From Aspidapion aeneum (taxonomy: Eukaryota; Arthropoda; Insecta; Coleoptera; Brentidae), in contig OY755038.1 in assembly GCA_963576565.1 (NCBI GenBank), forward strand, positions 204,511,013 to 204,575,012: 64,000 nt of DNA. Direction: 5' to 3'. Position 1 is the stretch's first letter. Each line of letters starts with the position of its first letter. Shown in pieces: positions 1-10,496 of the stretch. Under the pieces are notes generated by a model that saw nothing but the letters and a program-made list of their open reading frames with translations, made no database searches and was not told the DNA's origin. The position numbers and the translations under genes are program-made.

Positions 1-401
1 GGTATTTTTATCCTAGGCAGTAAACCATGCTGGTCTGTGGAGGCACAGGGACTGCCCATGGGATTTATCGTACTGCTCAAAAGCCCTCCATCTTCAAAGG
101 GTAGTTCGAAAAGTTCGTAAAATATAGTGGAAATCTCGTCACAGCGTTTGCAAAAGTCCATAGACACTTTGTTTTCTACTACTAAGCGATCCTCATCAGA
201 GGCTACCAACGTCAACAAAGTATTATGGTGCTTTTCAAAATCTTTTTTGATTTTTGACAATGTCCGAAATTTGACTTTAAAGCCGCTGTGATAGGCAGGG
301 TCATTTTTTGCGAGGGTCGCGGATTCAATGATCAAATTTAGCTGTGAAATCGCACTATAGCGCAAGGCTTTAGCCTTTAAAATTTTATCCGAACTAGACA
401 T
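1..401 (-). CDS. N-terminal part of a BEL/Pao-type gag polyprotein (runs off the window edge)
   Basis: An uninterrupted minus-strand reading frame starts with ATG at 401 and is still open at base 1 (133 codons seen). The protein is helical and charged (start MSSSDKILKAKALRY). Its last visible residues read GLLPRIKI. In BEL/Pao retrotransposons a Leu-Pro-x-Ile-x-hydrophobic-Pro motif opens the conserved gag domain (DUF1759) after a helical N-terminal region of about this length, so I assign it to that family. No stop or frameshift is seen, so the copy may be fairly young. I could not find a clear LTR or primer-binding site to the right; the 80 bases upstream are T-rich on the coding strand. 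The assignment rests on the motif and layout only, because protease and RT lie outside the window. Confidence 0.65.
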   Translation of the reverse strand, partial: MSSSDKILKAKALRYSAISQLNLIIESATLAKNDPAYHSGFKVKFRTLSKIKKDFEKHHNTLLTLVASDEDRLVVENKVSMDFCKRCDEISTIFYELFELPFEDGGLLSSTINPMGSPCASTDQHGLLPRIKI

Positions 402-759
402 GATTTAAAAAAAAATCCAAAAAATAATTGACAAAAATTAGGTAAACTGAAAAAAAAATCAAAATTTGGACACCCTGTATAAATGTTAATGTCCTACGTT
501 TAATTACAATAATCAAACTATAAGCGCACAAAAGTAAAGAAAATACCCGATGCAAACTAATGATAACAAAAAAACTTGTGTATAAGTTTTTTTATCTTCG
601 CCTCGCGAATTCAAATAAGTAGGTACCTACTATGTATTAAATTTAAAAATAAATACCTACAAATCAAAAGCATTTAATTTGGTAAAACTATTTATCTGCC
701 TTTACACGAAAACAAATTCTCAAGTTAAGAATTAAATTTCCTTCAAAATTTATTATGCA
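402..759. other. AT-rich non-coding stretch
   Basis: No gene is seen. It holds A/T runs and a GGACACCCTGTATA motif near 467, a sequence often found at the ends of insect transposons. It would contain the LTR of the gag element to the left, but no TG...CA-bounded repeat can be shown here. Confidence 0.5.
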
Positions 760-1015
760 CGCAAAAAATGGATACAATCATAGCCATTTGCAGACAGATA
801 TTATAATAGTAAATTAGAAATAGATATATTCATAGCAATTTTTACGCAAAAACGAATATAGTAAAGCATCCGCAATCGGATATAGTCATAGCAATTTGCA
901 ATAAGCAAAAATGAATATGGCAATTTGGAGATTTTTTTCGAGCAAATTGGATATAATTATAGCAATCCACAAATGTGAAGGCACAACGGCTAAAATAATA
1001 GCACTTTGCAGACAC
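760..1015. repeat. Degenerate tandem repeat, about 55-65 bp unit
   Basis: Four to five imperfect units each contain a version of GGATATAGTCATAGCAATTT followed by a GCA- and AAAA-rich spacer, for example near 770, 815, 878 and 945. The units are diverged and differ in length. There is no coding potential beyond chance. Confidence 0.55.
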
Positions 1016-1549
1016 TATTTTAAACTATTTCCAGTGACAAACAAAAAAACACCCAAATTCTATACGGTTTTTTTTTTTTTTTTTTACAAAAAAGAAACGA
1101 AAAAACTTGATTTATTCGAAACAAAAAAAAGCATAGTAGTTTACAGATTTTATCTGTGTTTGGTTTTTCGCATGAAAAGGCTAAATTTATTGTTAAAAAT
1201 ATTTAATTTTTACACAAAAAAAATCGCAAAATGTATTTTAGAAACCTAGGGGTTTTCTAAAGTAGGCATGTAAGAAAAACAAGGGTTTTTCTTGCATTTG
1301 AAACCAGTAAAAAAAACTAACCTAAAAAGGCAAAAAAACGATTCCAGAAATCCGGGTCGCTAAGGATCAAAAATGGGGCTCCCTGGTGGTCCAGAAAGGA
1401 GAGTTGTCTGGAATTTAACGGTGTTAGGTGTGGACTGTAAAGTTAAGGGAATAAGGTCATAGGCTAAGCTGGTACAAGGGATTCTGAAATGGTCTAGTTT
1501 ACCTTCTAGGTTAGTGTAGCAATAAACTAATGTATGTAAGGTAAAAATA
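1016..1549. other. Non-coding stretch
   Basis: AT-rich with a T(16) run at about 1068-1085. I see no gene, repeat pair or RNA in it. Confidence 0.4.
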
Positions 1550-1652
1550 ATGCATTTTCACTTACCATTTTTATACAGGAAGTGGAACTCATGGGAGGAC
1601 GCGCTGTTAAACCGTATTTTTTGCACCCCACATTCATGTGGTAGGAGAGTCG

Positions 1653-1814
1653 CTAACACGCGTGTATTCTGGTTCGAAGACGAAACGGTTCTCTCATGCT
1701 GCAGCAGGTATCGCTACTGCGTTCGTTCTCCCACATGTCGCCCAGTGGCGTCGTTAATCCATAGGCGTAGGAGAAAAGGGATAAGTAGGAGGGAATGAGA
1801 TTACGAAGGTCCAT
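1653..1814 (-). other. Short open frame in a GC-richer island, identity unknown
   Basis: Bases 1550-1830 are distinctly less AT-rich than the surroundings. On the minus strand an ATG at 1814 opens 53 codons (start MDLRNLIPSYLSLFSYAYGL) to a stop at 1653-1655. The plus strand has an 82-codon frame over the same DNA. There is also a GGTTCGAAGACG motif that resembles a pol III box B, so a tRNA-derived SINE is an alternative. I do not recognise the protein and do not claim it is expressed. Confidence 0.25.
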
Positions 1815-2295
1815 ATTAAAGGAACTAGGAACCTTAGTAATTCAAAATGCATTTTATGTAAAGTAAATTAATTATAGCAAATTGTAATATTTGCCTTTAA
1901 AACCGCGGGAGTTTCAAATGCAAATAACCCAGTAATTTTAAGTACTTAATTAGTTAATTAATACTAAATAAACAAAAAATAGAAAATGCTCTAGTGAATC
2001 ACCAAATAGCCTAATTCGAACCAATTTGGTAAATTATAGTAAAAAGAACATATTTACAAAAAGGAAGGCGGGACGAACCACCTGTGTAGGTACATAGCTT
2101 TATTTAGAAACTTTTGTTCGAAATCAATATGTGCAATGTTTACGATAATTTTCCTTACGTAATTTGTGGACAGTCTCTTTGGGATTTTAAGGGGGAAGAG
2201 TGACTTTTAAGGTCATAGACTCTATATTTCTCATCGTTCGTTGAATTTTAGCTTCACATTTAGCAAACGCCAATTGAATTTATTAAACATTTTCT
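1815..2295. other. AT-rich non-coding stretch
   Basis: No gene or repeat is recognised. This probably includes the 5' flank of the decayed LINE that starts near 2296. Confidence 0.4.
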
Positions 2296-3710
2296 GTGGT
2301 CGTCCGGCAAGCTACAACACTAAAAATACAGGACGTTAGAGCCTATAAAAAAGCGGTGTGTGGAAGTGACCACCATCTAGTAAAATCCAAAATACTACCG
2401 TTTAGAATAACAATGAAGAGTGATAAAAGAGAACAAAAAACTACAGAAGTCAGGTACAAACTAGATAGCCTCAACCAAGAAAGCGTAGAGGAATTTTACA
2501 AAAAACGACTTGACGAACAACTCATACAAGAACACTTTGAATAAACAGATTACTACAAGTATCTTAAAAGCTGCTTGAAAAACGCCGCTCCTGAAGCTCT
2601 GTGAGAATGCGAAAAGCCCAATTGAAGAATGCATATTTATAGGATAAAGAAATAGAAGAAATGATAAAAACAAAGAGACAAATAAAACAGATTCGTTAAC
2701 ACAACGTTAGATCAAGGCAAGACAAAAACGAATTCAGAACAGCTCAAAAATGGTACGCACAGCTATAACGAAAAAGAAGAATGAAGGCTGGAAAAGAAAC
2801 TGCACAAGACTCAATACATACCTAGGAGGTAGTAGAAGTATCGAACGCTGGCAAATGTTATGATCTCTTCCTCAAGAAAAGACAAAAGATTTCATGTTAC
2901 CAGTAACTTTAGAAGAGTGGGATACATACTTCTCGAAACTGCTGACTGAGCAACGGAAAAACAGAAAATCTCCGGTAACATCCCTTCAGAATTACTTAAA
3001 TACAACACAGAAAAGCTATATAGAAAATTAGCTAGCCTGTTTTAAAAGTGGCCAGAAGAATAGAACAACGATACATAAGAAGGAAAGTAGAGAAGTGTGT
3101 GATACTGTGCTTAGTACTATTTTAAGAGTCTATGGTAAGCTAGAAAAAAAGAGAATTGCGGACGAATACTGTGGTATTGAGGCCGAAGACAAGCTGGATT
3201 TAGAGCTAGTAGAACCACCATGGATTACTTATTCACAATAATACAGATAATTGAGAAAAAGACGGCCCAAAATAAGGAAATAAACCTCTTCTACGTAGAT
3301 CTCAAGAAAACGTACGATAGTGTACCCTAGCTAAAACTTTGGAAGGCTCTGGAAAAAAACCAACATCAGCATAACACTAATAAAAGCTGTTTAAGAACTC
3401 TATAAAGACATTAAGAAAGGTTTTAAGCAGGGTTATTGCTTGTCATCGGCATTATTTAAGATCTATACTGAAAACAAGGAAAAGGAAATGAATGAGGAAT
3501 ACCACTGAACGATTAGGTACTGTATAATCTCTGCTTCGCTGATGATAGTTCTGGCTCGAGAGTACGACGATTTAGAATATATTTATTTACGGGTATTAAT
3601 TGAAGAATACGTTAAGTGGAGGCTGGAGGTAAATCTTTAGAAAACGGAATTTAATATATGCATTGGTGGGGAGCAACAAGACCATATCTTGGAACAATGA
3701 CGGTAGTTTA
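2296..3710 (+). pseudogene. Decayed RTE-type non-LTR retrotransposon (endonuclease end plus reverse transcriptase)
   Basis: At 2296-2541 the frame includes VCGSDHHLV, the C-terminal SDHH motif of an apurinic-type endonuclease. RT motifs follow in shifting frames: TTMDYLFTIIQIIEKK near 3215, FYVDLKKTYDSVP near 3291 (RT motif A), GYCLSSALFKIY near 3431 (motif B) and FADD near 3535 (motif C). The order and spacing match RTE-clade LINEs, whose single ORF encodes endonuclease then RT and which copy themselves by target-primed reverse transcription. Many stops and frameshifts make it dead. No 3' tail is recognised. It points opposite to the three other RTE fragments in the window (15, 35 and 63 kb). 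Confidence 0.8.
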
Positions 3711-3758
3711 GATAACAATTCTTATAAAAAAGTTAGTCTACCATTCGTGTTCTACTGA

Positions 3759-3887
3759 GGCCTGATCCACAGTTTCACTTCTTACTTGCCGCTCACTTTT
3801 ATTTCCCTCTTTGTCCAATAGAAAAGATGGAAAATTTAATTATATCTATATCTCTTTCTATTAAAGAAAGAGCGAAATAGAAGTGAG
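3759..3887. repeat. Partial copy of the hairpin MITE that follows
   Basis: This segment matches 3935-4075 in order (CCGCTCACTTTTATTTCC, then AAAAGATGGAAAA, then TCTCTTTCTATTA). It is an incomplete tandem neighbour of the palindrome at 3888-4124. Confidence 0.7.
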
Positions 3888-4124
3888 CTGCACTAGGACA
3901 ATTTTTCGACAGCACAAAAACAGTGTAAGACCTGGTCTGTAGTTTTACTCCTTATCGCTCACTTTTATTTCCTTCTTTCTCTAATGGAAAAGATGGAAAA
4001 ATAAATTATATCTTTATCTCTTTCTATTAGAGAAAGAGGAAATGGAAGTGAGCGGCAACGAGTGAAACTGCGGACCAGGCCTGACACTATTTTTGTGCTA
4101 TTGAAAAAAATTGCCCTAGTGCAG
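3888..4124. mobile_element. Near-perfect palindromic MITE (237 bp)
   Basis: The left arm starts CTGCACTAGGACAATTTTTC and the right arm ends with the complement of CTGCACTAGGGCAATTTTTT. Pairing continues through ACCTGGTCTG/CAGGCCTGGTCC and the GCTCACTT blocks to a centre near 4006. Arms are about 117 bp with few mismatches. It carries no ORF of interest. It lies just 3' of the zinc-finger exon at 4319-4506 on the gene's strand. Confidence 0.8.
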
Positions 4125-4318
4125 TTTCGATCGAATATGACAGTGCAACAGTGCAACACGATCTTGTAGAGTCTGTGCAAAGTAGTGTGCACTGGATTCA
4201 ACACTAAGGTTGTCAGTCGACAAATCGAATACCAAAATTTGGCCTAGTAGTCCCAAAAGAATACGAAAATTTTACTTGTGGAAAGAAATCGGTAAGCATG
4301 GAAAATGCAGCAACCTAC

Positions 4319-4506
4319 CTTATTAGCAGGCGCAGTCGACAACAATTGCTTTAGTTGACTCTTGTTCCCACTACACACGCTAGATGTGGTGGTTGTACTG
4401 GTGGAGGTGCTGGTGTCTTTTGTGATAGTCGGCGAGGTACTGGGTGGTGGAGCGTACTGTATGCAGCTGGAGCCGTGCGGTGACGCTGCGTCCCCTGAAG
4501 CTGCAC
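4319..4506 (-). CDS. C2H2 zinc-finger gene, exon D (Ser/Thr-rich region after the fingers)
   Basis: The acceptor is TTTACTTTAG and the exon starts at 4506. The donor at 4318 reads AAG|GTAGGT. The exon is 188 nt, entering with 2 bases of a split codon and ending on a codon boundary. It takes the single G left by exon C to make Gly in frame, which is good evidence that the two are spliced together. It encodes 62 further codons: Ala/Ser-rich, then a Pro-rich patch, a run of Thr and Ser (STSTSTTTTSS), and SVCSGNKSQLKQLLSTAPANK. No known domain is seen; such low-complexity tails often carry regulatory contacts. The next exon must lie left of 4318 but I could not find it. Confidence 0.7.
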
Positions 4507-4523
4507 CTAAAGTAAACAAGAGT

Positions 4524-4868
4524 ACTATCGTCCAAATTATAGGCATTTGTATTGACGTCATTTTTGTTTATCTTTGTTTAGTATATTATAAATAGCGGCT
4601 ACAATAAACTTAAAAAAAAAGTACTGTCTATGATTAATTCATTTTTTAAATAGGTAGGTAATTGGTTATGTGAAGTATACGTCACTGTTAATCAAAAACA
4701 TGAGTTTGTCAACTTGTCGGAAATTAAAAGTTGTAAAATGCCGAGAAACAAATATAATAGGTAGAATGAACAATCGCAGCTGATAATTTTAAATACATCT
4801 ACGTCATACGTTTTTTTCTCACCTCGTGACGTCATTACAAATGCGTATAATTTAGATTATATAACGCT
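4524..4868. mobile_element. TIR MITE with CRE-like TGACGTCA ends, copy 1
   Basis: The ends are inverted repeats of about 35-40 bp that include GCATTTGTA followed by TGACGTCA. The same element occurs at 22092-22343, with shared interior TTTGTTTATCTTTGTTTAGT and ATAGGTAGGTAATTGGTT. This copy ends only about 17 bp upstream of the exon D splice acceptor, so it forms the end of that intron. Confidence 0.7.
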
Positions 4869-4971
4869 GTTTTTGATCCACAAATTTCTAACTGTAATCG
4901 TTGTTATCGCGATAGTAGAAACACATTAATTTTTAATGGGAACCTTTAGCTCGTCTCATTCTTACTTTATC

Positions 4972-5554
4972 GGGCCACGATCCTCCACTTTGTTGACGTT
5001 ACATCCGGGGCTGATTTTTTTTATTGTCACGTTACGACACAGCTGATTGTCTTTAAAATATTGAAGTTGCAATGACGGTTCATGAATATTTGATTTTTTT
5101 TAAATAAAGCCGTTTTTGAGATTGTTGTTGCTTTATTTGGCATTGCTTTATTTTGGCAGAACATTTTTTTTTAATTGTATAGTAATCCTTAATTTTTCAG
5201 AGCCGGTTCATTAGCTCACACAAAAATTAAGTTTAAGGTAGAAGCGAATGTGACAATCAAAGATGACAAAGTCAAATACATGTCAAATATAACAGTTGGC
5301 ATGTGGTACATGGCGGGTAATTTGAATTCAAAATAAGGAATGCTAAATCTTGAAGGTTTTAACCTTTTAATCATGTTGCTTCCTTACAAAACTTTGGTGG
5401 AATATCGGGATGGTGTCTAAGAATATTTAACTGAAATTTTGCGGAAATCTGTAGTGCCATTTTGAAAATATCATAAAAAAACGTCTGACCTCCCATAAGA
5501 CCCAATGTAAAATTCAGCCCCGGGAGAACTGCTGATTTTTTCAGGGTCGTGGGC
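4972..5554. mobile_element. Non-autonomous TIR element, copy A
   Basis: It begins GGGCCACGATCC and ends with the complement of GCCCACGACCCT, giving short inverted termini. It is about 70-80% identical to the segment at 5796-6446. Shared blocks include CACAGCTGATTGTCTTTAAA, GACGGTTCATGAATATTTGA, TTCATTAGCTCACACAAAA and CTCCCATAAGACCCAATGTA. No ORF is seen. Confidence 0.7.
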
Positions 5555-5795
5555 TCTATTTTTGTGTTGGCCTTGATTCAGTTAGCTGGTTTAAACATTA
5601 TCGGTTACTGAATTATAAAGTTTCACATTCAACTTGCTGGCGAATAACGTATATTAATTCCAAGTCTCTTTATGCAGATGCACTACTGCAGTGCATATAA
5701 ATTTATGGCAAAATGTTTCAACTTGTCATCTTAAAATAAATTTAAAAAACCCAGAGGACAATGAAAACAACGTAACTCAGGGTTATCAAAGTGAC

Positions 5796-6446
5796 GGGCC
5801 ACGATCTAAAACTTTGTTGACATCTCTGCAAAGGCATTTCTTTTTGATGGTTAAGTCACGCCACAGCTGATTGTCTTTAAAATATTCAAGTTGGAATGAC
5901 GGTTCATGAATATTTGATTTTTTAAATATAGGCAAAAAAATTTTTTTAGATGTTTAGTAATACTTAATTTTTTAGAGACGCTTCATTAGCTCACACAAAA
6001 TTATATTTAAAGCAGAAGTGAATGTGTTTTTTTCTATGTGGTAAGTAATCGGCTCACTTACGTTCATATTTCGTTTAAATTTTTTTTTGTAGTGTAACTT
6101 TGTTTTGAGAAGATTATTACACTGGTATTTTTGGATTATAAATGAACTTTCATTCAATAATCGAAAACATGTTAACAATACAAACTAATCTAACCGTTGC
6201 GTTGGCATGCAGTGCAGGGCGGGAAATTTGAGTTCAAAATAAGGAATGCGAAATCTTTAAGATTTTAACCTTTTAATCATTTTTCATATTTACAAATATG
6301 GGGATAGTGTTTGGGAATATTTCACTAAAATTTCGCGAAAATCTATGGTGCGATTTTAAAAATATCACCATAGACCTATATTCTCCCATAAGACCCAATG
6401 TAAAAATCAGCCCATGATAACAGCAAATTTTTTCAGGGTCCTGGCC
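5796..6446. mobile_element. Non-autonomous TIR element, copy B
   Basis: Second copy of the element at 4972-5554, same orientation, 240 bp downstream. It starts GGGCCACGATC and ends near GGGTCCTGGCC. It is slightly longer than copy A because of an extra AT-rich stretch at about 6025-6185. Confidence 0.7.
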
Positions 6447-7358
6447 GGTATTTTGTTGTTGGCCTTGCGTAACTTATATTTGACAGAGAAATAATGTTAA
6501 ATTTTGAGTTTGCATTATGGCATATGTCATTTAACGTCATGTTGATCATTTAACGTCATAAAATTAGCTAATGAAGTGCATCTAAAATATTTCTAAGACC
6601 GCGTGGTTATTTCACGAACATAAACGAATTGGATTTGACGAAAGGTAAAGTGACAAATTTAAGTTGGCTGGTTATTTTAGTTTGATCTTTCGTTCTCTGA
6701 TTTAGAAATGTCAAGTGCATGTCAACCGCTGTTTTTGTTTATATTTGTGTTTTTGCCAGTTTTTTTATTTAAACTTGGGATAAAATCTTACCGTCAAAAA
6801 TTTGTATGGTGTTAAAACAACTTTCCTTTTGCCATTACAGTAGGAAAAGTCTGATAATTTAAAAATAACAACAACGTGTGATCTACGCAATTTGAAAAAG
6901 GACGCGATAAAATTAAAATAAGTTCATCAGCTTTTTTAATGGTATTGCCAAACGTATGGTGTACCACTCTTTTAATTTTGGTTGATTGGGGAATCCAATC
7001 TCTAACTGTTCTATAATCTCTGAGTTATGAGTTTTAGAGGTAAGTTTTATAAGCCGTTATTAGATATTTGACATACAAACTTGCGATTCCTAACTAAAAG
7101 CAGAAGCTTGTTGGAAATTTAACTATATTTTTTATGCATGTTCCTGCAACTTTTACTTTGAAATATAAATAATCACAAAAAAGACAAAAATTTAACATAA
7201 AGTGACAGTTCGTTATTGTTACAGTTTGAGGCGGAAAATAGTATGTTTTTTTATTTAGGACGAAAATTTATCGTTACCGATTTAAAAGCTAACCAGAACT
7301 ATAGCTAAATTAACATGTATAGTTACTTGCCAAGAACACCCTATTATTACTCAGTGTT
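6447..7358. other. Intronic AT-rich stretch
   Basis: No exon, repeat pair or RNA is recognised. It lies in the intron between exons C and D. Confidence 0.5.
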
Positions 7359-8438
7359 ATCCCAACAAACATCAACTTGACGGAACTGTATTTATTTTGT
7401 AATTCAACTGCTGGCAACTGCTGGCAAACGGTAATAAAGTGCTTATTTTTTACTAATTTAGGATTGGCTACATTTACATTTATTGGAAAGTGTAAAAAAA
7501 GCAACATTGTGGTACAGAATTTGTAGCATCATCTATGCCATTAAGAAATCGTACTATAATTTCAATGCTTATATAGTACATCTAAGTTATTATTTAAAAA
7601 ATAGTTAAAAAATATATTTGATATATTAAAAGCATTTTATTTTACTATAACAAAAAACATTTATTTTACTGTGAAAATTAAGTATTCACAAAAGACGTTT
7701 TAATAACATTTCGAAGAAAACACTTTTAAGGTACATTTAATTTATTATTAAAAGTTTTACTGCAAAATTAATATAACAGTGAACAAGCATTTTAAGAGTA
7801 ATTTTAAACAATTGCTTTTAAAGCACTTTATTTTAATACAAAAAAAATTAATATTTTACAATAAAAATAAAATATTCACAAAAAATGTTTAATAACATTT
7901 CAAATGAGGCAAAGTTCTGACATGTTTGCTGGCCTTGCCAGTAGATGGCAAACACTATTTTAATAGTACAATGAAGAATGTCAAGCTTTTGAATGTGAAT
8001 GATTTTATTTGTTTTTAAATTGGTGTGGAATGTTCCATAATCTTTGAAAAATCCTTATATGTTATGAAAAGAAATATTAGAGATCCTTATAAGGATCAAA
8101 TATTTCTTTCCGTAAATATGAGACGTTAGTGACGTAATTAATGTATTTACAATATTTACCTGCAGTTTGTACTTTAAAAAAATTCAGTTTTTTTGGTACT
8201 AAAAAAAAAAGAAAATACATTACTTTAAAAGTACATGCTTTTGCGCACAAAAAAGTTTTAAAAAATGTATTGCTTTAAACGTACATGCCTTTTTGTACTA
8301 AAACGGATGTCTGCTGGCGTGATCCGTGGTATGCCACCGCGGTGCTACTAAAGCATTTCTGAAAATGTACTTTACCGTTACTGGCTGCTGGTAATGACTT
8401 TACAAAAAAGCTTTTTTTTTATTGATGTTTGTTGGGAT
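7359..8438. mobile_element. TIR element of about 1.08 kb with internal duplications
   Basis: The 17-bp termini ATCCCAACAAACATCAA are perfect inverted repeats (7359-7375 and 8422-8438). The interior has a diverged direct repeat (about 7629-7716 and 7818-7906, sharing TATTCACAAAA and TTTAATAACATTTC) and a second pair near 8205 and 8270 (TACATTACTTTAAAAGTACA-like). No transposase is present, so it is non-autonomous. Confidence 0.7.
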
Positions 8439-8631
8439 GGTTTATATTAATTTCGGGTGCTATAAATTAATGGTAATGAGCCTCTAGAACTCGTTACACT
8501 GATAATGACTACTCAACCTAAACAATCTGTTTTCAATACTGCCAAAAAAGAATGGGCATATGACATGTTAAAAGCTACATAAATATAAGATTTTCTTTTT
8601 TGGGATAAAAGTTCGCTTTGAAGATATTTAC

Positions 8632-8834
8632 CCTGAGCCGGGGACATTGTAGTACTGATACTACTACTACTACTGGCCGAGGAAGAGGTAGAAGATGAAG
8701 AGGATGCTGACGAAGGGTTATGGTGGTTCTCGGTGTGCCGCCTCAGCGATCTGGCGTCACAATAGCTCTTTCCGCATGCCTCTACCTTACACTCGTAAGG
8801 TTTCTTGTTGCGGTGGGTTAGAAGATGACCATTT
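8632..8834 (-). CDS. C2H2 zinc-finger gene, exon C (end of finger 2, finger 3, Ser-rich tail)
   Basis: The acceptor TTCTTTTGCAG precedes base 8834 and the donor is AGG|GTAAAT at 8631. The exon is 203 nt. It supplies one base to finish the Leu codon split by exon B, and its translation continues finger 2 as NGHLLTH with both zinc-binding histidines. A complete third finger follows (YECKVEACGKSYCDARSLRR then HTENHH; C-x4-C-x12-H-x3-H), then a long Ser run. The phrases KSYCDARSLRRH and the x4 cysteine spacing match the TRERF1/ZNF541 finger set as I remember it. It should act as a sequence-specific nuclear DNA-binding protein. It ends with one spare base, used by exon D. Confidence 0.85.
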
Positions 8835-9127
8835 CTGCAAAAGAACAAAATGTTACCTACCAATTTTCTTGCTATCAAGTCCTTAAAGAATAGGAGGCTA
8901 GGCTTTTAAGAAAAAGCTACAGCACTGTAATTTAATCCCGGAGTCGTGGAATATCTGCACGCAGGCCAATGCTAAAATAATCATATAAATAGGCCACATT
9001 CTGGAAGAACTCGAAGTAATTTTTTTTATGGCCTTCACATTAAATTCTCCGATATGCTAAGAAACTTTACCACTATTATTTACTTATTTACTAAAAAGTC
9101 TTCACCCCAAGGTTGTAAAATTCTAGA
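8835..9127. other. Start of the 3.3-kb intron between exons B and C
   Basis: This is the intron side of the exon C acceptor. No other feature is seen. Confidence 0.5.
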
Positions 9128-9590
9128 TCTAAAAGTAGGTATATCTTCCGCTCTTTACAATATTTAAATATTGATACGTATTTAATACGGTAACACAGCT
9201 ACAGAGACAATTTTAAGTTATTTATATATTACTTATTTATTTAGCTTCGAAAACTTTTTTTAACGATCATGGATTATTTTAATAATTTTTTGAACCTTAA
9301 ACCACCACTCAGGAATTGTACTACAATTTGAGACAATTTTTAACGAGAATCCTATGACTGCACGGGCAAGATTTCCAAAAAATGACATATATTGTAATAT
9401 ATTATATTATATTTTAAGTAAATTTAAAATATTGCAAGATCAAACTCACTGAGGGATACTTACTATGCAATTGAACGTTAGTGTTAACTAAATCTTTGCA
9501 GTTATTTGACTTGTAAGTATTTAAAAAATACACTTAAACCGGTCGAGATCAAATCTTTAGATTTCGCACATAGAGCCTGGTCTAAGTAAT
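9128..9590. repeat. Dispersed repeat, copy 1 (other copy at 17822)
   Basis: It shares long blocks with 17822-18290, including ATTTAAATATTGATACGTAT, CATGGATTAT, GTACTACAATTTGAGA, GAATCCTA(T/C)GACTGCAC and CACTTAAAC(C/T)GGTCGA. It has no ORF. The 3' part is itself duplicated just downstream. Confidence 0.7.
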
Positions 9591-10200
9591 AATATTTATG
9601 GTCATAATAAATATTGATGTAAAAGTTTATATCGCCTTTCGCTTCATAGGAAACAGATTAGGTTGTGTTCCCCAGCTGTTTCTCTATTATGATACGGACT
9701 CAGTGATATTTTTACCTTATTTAGTTTAATTTCATTCCAACTTTTCTATTGTTAGTTTAACGTACATACAGCCTACAATTTACACTGAAAAAAATGCTTG
9801 GTTGAATTTGCTAAAAATATTTGTTCATCAACAATTTGCTGAAAATACTAGGTTTCACTACAAACTCAAGACTAAAACAATATACTTAAACCGATTGAGG
9901 TCAAGTCTGTAGAGTTAGTACTTAAAACCTAGCCTAAGTACTAAGATTTAAGGTTTTAGTAAAAGTTTACATTGCCTTTCGCTTCATAGGAAACAGATTA
10001 GGTTCTGTCTCCCAGCTGTTTTTCTATAATGATACGAACTCAGTGATTTTTTAACCTTATTTTGTTTATTTTCATTTCAACTTTGCTGTTGTTAGTTTAA
10101 TGTGCTTACAGCCTACAATTTACCCTGAAAAAAAAATGCTGGGTTGAATTTGCTAAAAATATTTGTTAAATAACAATTTGCTAAAAATAGTTGAATTGAG
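9520..10200. repeat. Tandem duplication of about 360 bp
   Basis: The segment 9520-9870 is repeated at about 9880-10200. Shared blocks are CGCTTCATAGGAAACAGATT, CCCAGCTGTTT, ACTCAGTGAT, ACAGCCTACAATTTAC and GGTTGAATTTGCTAAAAATA. The two copies differ at roughly one base in ten. Confidence 0.7.
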
Positions 10201-10301
10201 TAAAAACTTATTGTTTTAACATAATCTACAGGGCGTACTGAACATACCCTACTGTAAGGGGTGGTAGGGGCAATCAAAACAAACATTTTTTGTTCGGTAA
10301 A

Positions 10302-10496
10302 CATATGTCCGCTAATGAGTCGTTTAGGATCCAGAGCAAAAAAACTGTATTTGGTACTTTTATTTTGCGCAATAATTGAATCGCTGTTTACAGTGCAGTT
10401 TACTCATTATTCAACGTATAATTGTAAACAGCGATTCAATTAATGCGCAAAATAAAAGTAGTCTAGAGCCCAAACGGCTCATTTGCGGACATATGT
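10302..10496. mobile_element. Hairpin MITE, 195 bp
   Basis: The left arm (10302-10393) and right arm (10423-10496) are complementary over ACATATGTCCGC, GAGTCGTTT, GAGC, TTTTATTTTGCGCA and TTGAATCGCTGTTTACA. The loop is about 30 bp. No ORF is meaningful here. Confidence 0.8.

Noticed and set aside
8695..8886. Plus-strand 63-codon frame over the zinc-finger exon
   Set aside because: It is antisense to exon C, which has matched splice sites and zinc ligands.
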